A stretch of DNA of 64,000 bases from Astrothelium macrocarpum (taxonomy: Eukaryota > Ascomycota > Dothideomycetes > Trypetheliales > Trypetheliaceae): positions 1 through 64,000 of the forward strand of contig JAGEMR010000028.1 in the NCBI GenBank assembly GCA_021030915.1. The letters run 5' to 3'. A program made the position numbers and the translations under genes. The notes under the pieces were generated by a model that was not told the origin of the DNA, did no database searches, and saw only the letters and a program-made list of their open reading frames with translations. This document shows, piece by piece, positions 55,635-64,000 of this stretch (the first letter of the stretch is position 1; each line of letters begins with the position of its first letter).

Positions 55635-58241
55635 ATGCTTTTCTCATTTCGTAGTGGGCTCTTGGCTCTGCCAGTATTAGCTGGATGCGTCGTCGCTCAG
55701 AACACGACTTCAAACAATTTGCAATATGTGAACCAGCTGATCGGTAGCAATAACGGAGGTATACAAACTAAACTGGACGTAATACTGGGACTTGATCTAA
55801 TTTGCCTTAGGAAATGTATTTGCAGGTGCGACCTTGCCTTATGGTAGGCTTATAACTCTACTCCAAGTTGTCAACTATAGTAATGCCTGATCATAGGCAT
55901 GGCCAAAGCGGTTGCGGACGTAAATGGAGATAATCAGGGCGGTTTTGCCACGGATGGGAGCAACATTACAGGTTTCTCTGGTATGCACGACAGTGGCACT
56001 GGTGGAAATCCGTCGCTTGGCAATTTTGCTCTGTTTCCATATACAGCTTGCGGAGGAGATACTCCCGATGGTTGTACCTATCCAAAGATAGCAAGAGCGA
56101 CGCCGTATCTCAACAGCTCGGTTAAAGCAACTCCAGGATACTTTGCCGTGACTCTGGATAGTGGCATTACCGTAGATATGACTACATCCCAACATACTGC
56201 TCTATTCCGCTTCACGTTCCCAGCTGACGGTACTGTCGGAAATTCCTCAAGTCCACTTATCCTCATGGACTTGACTGACCTTTCAGATTCGAGACAAGAC
56301 AATGGATCTGTTAGCGTTGATGCTGATTCAGGTCGAATTACGGGAAATGCTCGCTTCCTTCCAAGTTTTGGAGAAGGGAATTATATCTTATACTTTTGCG
56401 CAGATTTCCAAGGATCCCCCATAAGAGACAATGGAATCTTCGTCAGCAACAGGTCCAGCACAGAAGTCAAGAACTTGACCATCTCTCGATCAATTAATGG
56501 ATACCCATTGCCTGGAGGAGCCTTTAATCGCTTTCAGTCTAATACTAGTCCCATCTTGGCACGAGTTGGGTACAGTTTCATCAGTAGCGACCAAGCTTGC
56601 TCGAACGCCCAATCAGAAATTCCCTCCTTTGACTTTGATGCAATTCACACAACGGCAGTAAGTACGTGGGAACAAAAGATTAGCCCAATTTCAGTATCTA
56701 CGACCGGGGTCAACGATTCAATCCTGACCAACTTCTACTCTGGTATCTACCGAACTATGATTCAGCCACAGAATTACACGGGAGAGAACCCTCTGTGGCA
56801 AAGCGACGAACCCTACTGGGACTCTTTCTACTGGTAAGCTATGGGGACAAGGGAAAAGCAAATTTGGGCAACGAGCGTTTACTGACTGATGCCTAGCACT
56901 TGGGACTTGTTCCGCTCTCAGAATCCATTCTTAATCGTCAATGATCCAGAGGCTGTTGAGTCACAAATCCGATCGCTCATTGATACATATGTACATCTGG
57001 GCTGGTTACCGGACTGCCGCATGTCATTGTCCAAGGGATACACGCAGGGTGGTTCAAATGCAGACAATATTCTTACTGACGGCTATCTTAAAGGATTGAC
57101 GGGCGGTATCAATTGGGATACCGGTTACGCAGCTGTGGTGCAAGATGCCGAAGTGGAGCCATACGACTGGTGTTGCAATGGAAGAGGAGGCCTTGATAGT
57201 TGGAAAGCTCTAGACTACATCCCAGTCCAGGACTTTGACTACAAGGGATTTGGTACTATGACTCGCAGTATCTCACGAACCCTGGAATATTCTTACAACG
57301 ATTTTTGTATTTCAGAACTCGGTAACGGTCTTGGTGGGCACGAGAGTGATGTTGAAAAGTATCGGCAACGTAGCGAGAACTGGCAAAATCTCTGGGATTC
57401 GACCACGACGTCCGCCTTTTACAATGGGACTGACACTGGCTTTGTTGGCTTCTTCCAACCAAAGTATCTCAACCAGACATTTGGTTATCAGAACCCTCTC
57501 GAGTGTTCAAATATTGATACAAACCCTAATGATGCCTGTTCCTTGCAGAATACTGGACAAGAGACGTTTGAAAGTAGTATCTGGGAGTATTCCTTCTTCG
57601 TTCCACACGACATGGCAAGCCTGATTGACTATTTTGGCGGACCGTCTGCTTTCGTTCGGCGTCTTGACTTCTTGCACGACAACGACATTACCTATATTGG
57701 CAATGAACCTGCGTTCCTCACCGTCTATCAATACCACTATGCTGGTCGACCTGCCAAGTCTGCCTTACGTTCTCATTTCTACATTCCCTCGTTCTTCCAA
57801 CCCACTGAAAGTGGCTTGCCAGGAAATGATGATAGCGGGACCATGGGTGCATTCGTTGCATTCTCTATGATGGGGCTTTTCCCGAACCCTGGACAAAATG
57901 TGTATGTGATCATCCCGCCCTATTTTGAGAGCGTCAGCATCAAGTCACCTGCGACTGGAAAGACTGCAACGATTCGAAACGTGAATTTCGATCCGACTTA
58001 CCAGAACGTCTACATCCAAAGCGCAACACTAAACGGAGAGCCATACACTAAAAACTGGATCGACCACTCTTTCTTTACAGAGGGCAAGACACTTGTGCTA
58101 ACTCTAGGTGCGCACGAAAGTTCTTGGGGAACGCAAGTAGCAGATTTGCCACCCTCGCTGTCAGAATATTCAGGATATAATTCTACTAATACCACAAGCA
58201 AATTTGTGAGTTTTCCTTCCAATGATTGTCAATTATGGTAG
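55635..58241 (+). CDS. Secreted alpha-1,2-mannosidase, glycoside hydrolase family 92
   Basis: Exons 55635-55758, 55811-55843 (33 nt), 55897-56833 and 56897-58241 give 812 residues. The signal peptide is MLFSFRSGLLALPVLAGCVVAQ. Splicing gives QYVNQLIGSNNGGNVFAGAT followed by LPYGMAKAVADVNG, the family's N-terminal motif. Further landmarks are GFSGMHDSGTGG, YWDSFYCTWDLFRSQNPF across intron 3, DWCCNGRGG and GNDDSGTMGAFVAFSMMGLFP (metal and catalytic region). GH92 enzymes are calcium-dependent exo-mannosidases acting on N-glycans and mannans. The 3' end is uncertain: a good GTGAGT donor at about 58205 and a CTGAC..TATAG acceptor near 58275 would give an alternative C-terminus ending near 58371. 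Confidence 0.9.
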
Positions 58242-58487
58242 AAAAATACATCAACCAAACTGACTCGTGTATAGCATTCGCGCAGGTGGCGCTCGACGTT
58301 CCTGGGACAGGGGTTGTCAGATCCGGCGATGGGATTAGATACTGCACTTGTTACTGACAAGAATGTATTATAATCATCCAAAGCGATGTATGCGATGAGC
58401 CTAGATAGCAACTTACAAATCTAATGCTCGCCAGTCTGTTCATGAAAATAAACTTGCACATGGAATATGTGCCTGAACTCTTGATGT

Positions 58488-59485
58488 CTACATTTTGCTG
58501 TCATTGGACCTATTGCTTCTCTCCGCCAAATTCCTTCCCGTATCAACAGCAAAACTTACGTGATGACTTATCGCAACAATATCCCCCTCCTCATCCATGA
58601 CTACACTCTCCAGATCAAACCTCCCATTCTGTATCCTTTTCGCATGCACCCGCTGAAACAAAAACTCCACCCCTTCCTCTGGCAACACCTTCTTCACATC
58701 CAGATTCAGCAATAACGTCGGATACCACATCGACCCCATCGACGGCCTCACATCCCCCTTCTTCTCAATCTCATACGGATCGCCCTCCGGCGAATACGTC
58801 TCCACCAACTGCGGCCACATATCCGCCACAAACCCCACACTCTCATTCGTGAACCGCTCCCCCGTCCGCAAACACATCCACTCATCCGTCATGCCCTTCC
58901 TCAGCTGGCCCTGCCGCGGGAAAAAGAAGCGTATGCGATTACTCGCCTTCCTCAACTTGCTAAACGGCATCTTCTCCAGCTCCGCCCAGCGGGGCTCCGA
59001 GCCGTCCTTGAGCCTCCGCGGCTGGCACGGCGGCGGCGCCGGCACCAGCGCCCAGCTCGTCGGCAGCGACACGCCTTCCTCGCCCGCGAGCCGCGAGTTG
59101 CTGATGTAGCCGACGACCTCCTCGCGCGCGTCCTGGCGCAGCGTCGCGTGGATCACCGACGCCTGCCGGCCGAGCTTGACGTCGCGCACCGTGAGCACCG
59201 CCGGGCCGACCTGCGTGCGCCGCAGGAACTCGAGGTGGAGTGTGAGCGTGTTGGGCTGGTTTTGCTGGCGCAGCGTGGTGGAGAAGTGGAGCTGGGCGAG
59301 GCGGAGGAAGATGGAGGTTATGTAGCCGCCGTGGGGAACTAGAGGGGGGGTGGAGATTGGCTTGGGATAAGGAAGTAGAGAGGGGTGGGTTTACCTGAGC
59401 CTATACACCACTCGTCTGGGAAGTCGGCGGCGTAGGTGTGTGAGGTGAGTTGCCGGATTTCGGTGGCTTTGGCGAATGTGGTCAT
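58488..59485 (-). CDS. Thioesterase-like (double hotdog) protein
   Basis: Exons 59485-59395 and 59338-58488 give 313 residues. Start MTTFAKATEIRQL, then FPDEWCIGSVPHGGYITSIF (the junction restores GSVPHGGY, typical of the acyl-CoA thioesterase-like superfamily). LHLEFLRRTQVGPAVLTV and the C-terminal hotdog half follow (MWYPTLLLNLDVKKVLPEEG, DEEGDIVAISHHVSFAVD). Expected to bind or cleave acyl-CoA thioesters; substrate unknown. A GTAAGT near the end could mimic a donor, but reading through gives the conserved VDTGRNLAER end, so I do not splice it. The gene is GC-rich compared with neighbours. Confidence 0.82.
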
Positions 59486-60428
59486 TTTTGGACGGATGGG
59501 GGGAGTTGAGGCGATGTTGGGTACACAAGGTAGATAGTTACTTCATAATATTTTCATGACGTTGAATAGAAGAGACACAGATTGAAGGGTATCGAGTTGA
59601 AATATAGAGTAGAAAGGATAAGTTCGGGAATTGCTGATGATGGCATTGCCTCGGCAAGATCAACGATTACTGGTGTAGGCCTTACTTGGCCTATTTCTTG
59701 TGCGATTGTGCACGCAAAAACATATAAATTTGACCAGAGACCGCCATGAAGCCTCACTGACACGGTGTCGATCCAAAGAGGCGCGATAAAGGATTCTCAT
59801 CATGTGCACGGGGTTCGCTGGCTCGATGGAATATTCTTAGTAAAGATGACGCCTCGGAGACCCTGATGATTGATACACCAATGGAAATGGACGCCTTTCA
59901 GCTCGCGTTCCTGGATCATGCGATTGCCGCGCCGGTAATCTTATAAACCTTATGCGTGACCATTTCGAAATTGAGGATCGGGTGAGAGGCAGGAAAGGGT
60001 ATAGTCAGTGGCGTAGTTATCTGTTCCGTCCCCACATTACCGCTTTCCTTAGTATACCTTGCGCTTTGCCTTGACGAGTTGTCGTTGGTAAGAGGCAACC
60101 ATCGCCAAATTCAACACCACCACCACCATTTCCACACGCTTCGCCTCCGACTCTCACGCACACAATCGCTTGCATCGCCGCTATAACCTGCATCGTTTTG
60201 GTTTGGATTTGGAAGCGCTAAGCCTTGGCCGATCAGCCGCTGCAGCCTGCATACACCTGAGATAAATCCCCCGCCACGACACCTGGACTTTAGTTTTCTG
60301 TCCAAAGACAATCCAGATATTCGGAATATTTTCGCAGAGAGGCAATCTTCAGGTGGCAGTCTATCGAATCAGTTTTGTCAGGTGCAACTCAATGAACGCA
60401 TCTTATCCTTTGTCGACAACGGCTGGGT
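59486..60428. other. Divergent promoter region
   Basis: Between the thioesterase-like gene (minus) and the BAR-PH-ArfGAP gene (plus). A short CAC-repeat patch lies near 60117-60135. No gene supported. Confidence 0.5.
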
Positions 60429-63400
60429 ATGGGTAATGTCAGTAGCAAGGCCGGTGACGGGAATCAACTGTATCTGCGGGACCAGACACGATGTACATTG
60501 CGCTCCTATTTACAATAATACAAGCGAATCCTAATTATCCATCCAGTCTCCATTGCCAGTCTTGCCATTACAACTTCAAAGAATCGAACTCTCTTAAACG
60601 TCATACCAGCTGGCTTTCCCGCAGACCGATACATTGCAAGAAGAGACACCGGCGACGATGCCGTGGTTGAATACGTCCAGGTTGGTAGATCATGCTCCAA
60701 TGTCGAATGCTTGGAACTAAGACATTCATTTCCATAGGACCCTGAAAGCCCACCTGGAGCTCCTCCCTCTCTCCTCATCCGCCTGCCTAACGACGAGGAC
60801 CTGATCTTCAACTTCACCTTTACCGTGCGACAAACCTCGGCAGCTGCAAGTATACAAGGTGGACCCGTTGGACAAGATAATGGCGCAGAGACCACCTTAC
60901 AAGGCCTCACCTTCATCCATGCACCAGGCACCAAGGAGATTGATAACTTGGTGACACGAGAGTTCAACGCCGATCCAAATTTGCACAAAAGATCTGATGT
61001 GACTCTTATTGGGGATGGCAACTATGCAACTAATGGAAGCTCGAGTGTACAGTTTCAATGGACCTGGAAATGGAGGCCACCGAAATCAAACGAAGACCGA
61101 GGCGGTGGCTGGCGAAATAGTTGCAGTGTATGTTACAGAAAAGGAGGACTGATACCGGTGATCATAAGCTAATGTAGACTGTTAGATTGTCGAATACAAT
61201 CAACGAGCGCATAGTCTTGATACTTTGGCTGTTTTCTCCTTTTGGGTTCATAGTGAGTCAATGCGACTCCACGAGCTACTAAACACGCTAACGCGAGCAG
61301 ACACTGCAAAGAACATTGGAAGTCCAAAATCACATTCGCCATCAATGGACTTGAATGTACCGCCTCGCTTGCGCGTTCCATCCGCTCGCTCCATTCAATC
61401 ACGAGTCAGTGATTCAGATGGCGCGGATGGATATGACACCCAAGAACCTCAGTCGCCATTATTCAATTCGATACCGGAGGACGGATTGGGCCTTGTACAG
61501 GCCCCTACGAACACCACCGCTGCTACGACCAACACGAGTGCTACCATTAAAGTTGATGTTACTTGCCAAAGACCTTCTGAAGACATGAGTCAAGTAGAAG
61601 ATGGACCGGTCTTCCGAGCGACCATGAAATCTCTTGAGCAGAAAACCGGGAATATGAGATTGAGAATGAAAAGGGTACTCAGAGCAGCTGAGGCCGCCCA
61701 AGAGGCTCAAGTCATAAGCAACGAAAAGAAGCAAGCGTTTTTGGAGGCACTCCGAGATGCATCGTCGTCAAATGCTAATGCAGTTCAGCCTGCACTTGAC
61801 CACTACTTTGAAAAGATAGCTCAAGAAATTTTGACGTACGAGAAACAAGATCGAGCTAACCTTCAGAAGATGGTCATCGAGCCCATTTCAAAACTGTACA
61901 ACTTTGACATTAAAGCGGTGGAAGCAAAGAAAAAGGATTTTGATGAAGAGAGTAGAGAATACTATGCATACGTGTCCCGATATCTCGGCCAACGACAGGA
62001 TTCAATGAAAGAGAAGAAACGGGCTGAAAGCGATTCCAAGTATCAAATCAAACGGCGGACTTTTGAGCTAAAGCGCTTTGATTATTCTTCGTTCATGCAA
62101 GATCTTCATGGAGGTCGAAAGGACCAAGAGATACTATCTCAATTGACCAAATACGCTGACGCCCAAGCAAGAGGCTATCTTTCAACCTCAAAGAAGATTG
62201 AAGAGATGATGCCTCAATTAGAGGCCTTGACTCTTGAGGTGCAAGAAGCTGACAAAGAGTTTCAGCTCCAGCGAACGGAGCGCGAAGAAAAGCGGAGAGT
62301 ACTTGAGAAAAGTACAAAGCCTTATAAGATGACGGAAGCATCGCTGCCACCACCATCTGCAGGACCAAATACACCAGCCGGCTCAACTAGCAGTAGGACT
62401 GGGATGGTTGATGTAGATCCTCCCAAATCAAGTCATGGTCCACCCAATTTCCGATCTCTTGTCAGTTCGCCTCCCACAGTTGATGAAGGCACGCCTCTCC
62501 TTGTGCCTGACCAGTCTCTTTCGCCTACAATTTCAGGAGTCGCGGGGACCACACCCGAACAAGCCAAGTTCAAAGGCATTCGTGATTTGGAAGAAAAAGA
62601 CTACTCATCAAATTCAGGTGAAATCAACGGTACAACTCATCGTAAGGAAGGGCTTCTTTGGTCACTGAGTAGGCCTGGAAGTCACGTTGATCCTGTAGGA
62701 ATCAATAAGCAAGCCTGGCATAAGTTCGTTGGACTCTTCTCCTATCTGATCAAAGCTAACATTTCACTCGCAGATACTGGATTGTGCTTGACCAAGGAAA
62801 GCTATCCGAGTATGTAAATTGGAAGCAAAAACTCGATCTTCACATGGATCCAATCGATTTGAGAGTAGCATCTGTACGAGAAGCACGTAATGCGGAAAGA
62901 CGATTCTGTTTCGAAGTCATAACGCCACATTTCACTCGAGTATATCAAGCCACTTCAGAAGACGACATGAAATCTTGGATATCAGCAATAAATAATGCTT
63001 TACAAAGTGCCTTTGAAGCGAAAGGACCCATCACAAACACGCCGACCCCTTCAGAAACCTCTCATTCGACGCGAAGAGATATAGCTGCAGTCTTGACCGG
63101 CAAAAGCTCATCTTTCTCTGGTGGTCATCGGTCATCAGCAATGAACATGTCAGGATCTGCTGTTGCGAAGGCTGTTGCTAGACACGCAACTGTTGGTGAC
63201 AAACCTGCCTACAAAAGGAGCGACAGCGAAGAGCAGTCTGCAAGACTACTAATGCAGCTCCGGAACAATGATGCTGGCAATAGCTACTGTGCGGACTGTG
63301 GCTCTGAAAGTCGTGTCGAGTGGGTATCTATAAATCTCGGTATCATTGTCTGTATCGAATGTAGTGGCATTCACCGCTCCTTGGGAACGCATATTTCGAA

Positions 63401-64000
63401 AATGCGATCTCTCACTTTGGATACCTCGGTTTTTACCCAAGATATCATCGAACTCCTCTTACAAGTCGGCAACCGGGTATCAAACATGATTTGGGAAGCA
63501 CGACTTGACAGGTCGCAAAAACCAAACCACCAAGCAAGCCGCGACCAGCGTCTCCGTTTCATCTCTGCAAAATACGCCGACCACGCCTACGTCGAACCTA
63601 TCGACGTCTCACACAGCCACTACCGCAACCCCGACGAAATGCTCCTCGCCAGCATCAAACAAAACCAACTCCAAAACGTCCTCCACGCCATCGCCCTCCG
63701 CGCCAACCTCAACGCACACGACAAATCCCGCAACACCCACGCCGTCTTCCTCGCCCTCGCCGCCGCCGACCCCGCCCGCCCAGGCTCCTCCGCCACCTCT
63801 CCAGCCTCCACCTCCCCCTCCGCACGTCCAACCACTCCATCCGGCCAAACCTCCCCCTCCAGCACAGCCACCCGCAAACCCTTCCCCATCGCAGAACTCC
63901 TCCTCCAAAACGGCGCCGACGTCCCCGCTCTCCCCGCGCCTATCCCGCTCTCAATCGCAGCCAAAGCCTACCTCGACCACAAACTCGACCAGAAGCTCGG
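60429..64000 (+). CDS. BAR-PH-ArfGAP protein (ACAP/Csx2/Cnt6-like), 3' end outside window
   Basis: Arf GTPase-activating protein coupling membrane curvature to vesicle traffic. Exons are 60429-60492, 60547-60680, 60738-61127, 61186-61252, 61301-62723 and 62774 to beyond 64000, so the C-terminus is missing. The start MGNVSSKAGDGNQLYLRDQT, then RFSIASLAITTS, is typical of the fungal family. A BAR-like helical region spans about residues 310-500 (KKQAFLEAL, YFEKIAQEIL, EAKKKDFDEESREYYAYVSR). A PH domain follows, beginning HKYWIVLDQGKLSEYVNWK across the last intron and ending MKSWISAINNAL. The ArfGAP zinc finger reads YCADCGSESRVEWVSINLGI, then IVCIECSGIHRSLGTHISK (CX2C-X16-CX2C), with its arginine finger. 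The part after 63500 turns sharply GC-rich and holds ankyrin-like sequence (AELLLQNGADV). Confidence 0.93.

Noticed and set aside
58488..58570. A 3' intron in the thioesterase-like gene starting at GTAAGT
   Set aside because: Reading through gives the conserved HVSFAVDTGRNLAER end of the family; splicing would remove it.
63609..63964. Gly-rich minus-strand frames at the right end
   Set aside because: Antisense shadows of the ArfGAP gene in a GC-rich stretch.
1..64000. tRNA, rRNA, CRISPR arrays or bacterial-type operons
   Set aside because: I looked for B-box-like GGTTCGANNCC motifs with matching arms and for regularly spaced repeats. A few GGTTCGA-like strings exist, but none folds into a tRNA, and no spaced repeat array is present.

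Overview
This window is nuclear DNA from a filamentous ascomycete (Pezizomycotina). The genes carry many short introns, about 41-100 nt, with GT..AG ends and CTAAC/CTGAC-like branch sites. They include families typical of these fungi: HET-domain protein, NACHT-type STAND protein, GH92 mannosidase, fungal rhodopsin-like membrane protein, BAR-PH-ArfGAP. There is also an AT-rich transposon that looks mutated by RIP (repeat-induced point mutation). A leotiomycete is a plausible guess, but I cannot prove it from sequence alone. No ribosomal RNA, tRNA or CRISPR array was seen. All exon models below were rebuilt by eye from splice signals, reading frame and family conservation; lengths follow from those models.

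Layout, left to right. 1-9 kb: a rhodopsin-like seven-helix protein (minus), a nine-exon amino acid permease with a 24-nt microexon (plus), a 111-bp hAT-type MITE with an 8-bp target-site duplication, and an ankyrin protein. 9.8-15 kb: secreted alpha/beta hydrolase (minus), L-serine dehydratase (plus), prenyltransferase alpha subunit (minus). 15-18.2 kb is a gene-poor stretch. 18.3-28.4 kb is a nuclear and RNA block: RRM-YTH m6A-reader-like protein, small coiled-coil protein, PINX1/Gno1 G-patch protein, and a 1516-residue SNF2-RING (IRC20/SHPRH-like) ATPase. 29-39 kb: secreted Cys-containing protein, secreted metallophosphatase (YHR202W-like), Ser/Pro-rich protein, molybdenum cofactor sulfurase.

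40-48 kb holds the most interesting accessory region. It has a large secreted S41/CPAF-like peptidase, a minimal NACHT-like STAND protein whose P-loop is split by a GC-AG intron, and a tail-to-tail HET-domain protein. Together these look like a candidate self/non-self recognition or regulated cell death locus. 49-51 kb: Shr3 permease chaperone and an Ato/AcpA acetate transporter family protein. 51.2-53.4 kb: a complete but degenerate pogo-family DNA transposon with intact 41-bp terminal inverted repeats and TA duplication, followed by a probable decayed gene. 55.6-64 kb: GH92 alpha-mannosidase, thioesterase-like protein, and a BAR-PH-ArfGAP protein that runs off the right edge.

Functional links: Shr3 is the ER packing chaperone for amino acid permeases, and a permease gene of the wider superfamily lies in the same window, though far away. 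The other housekeeping genes show no operon-like logic, as expected for a fungus.
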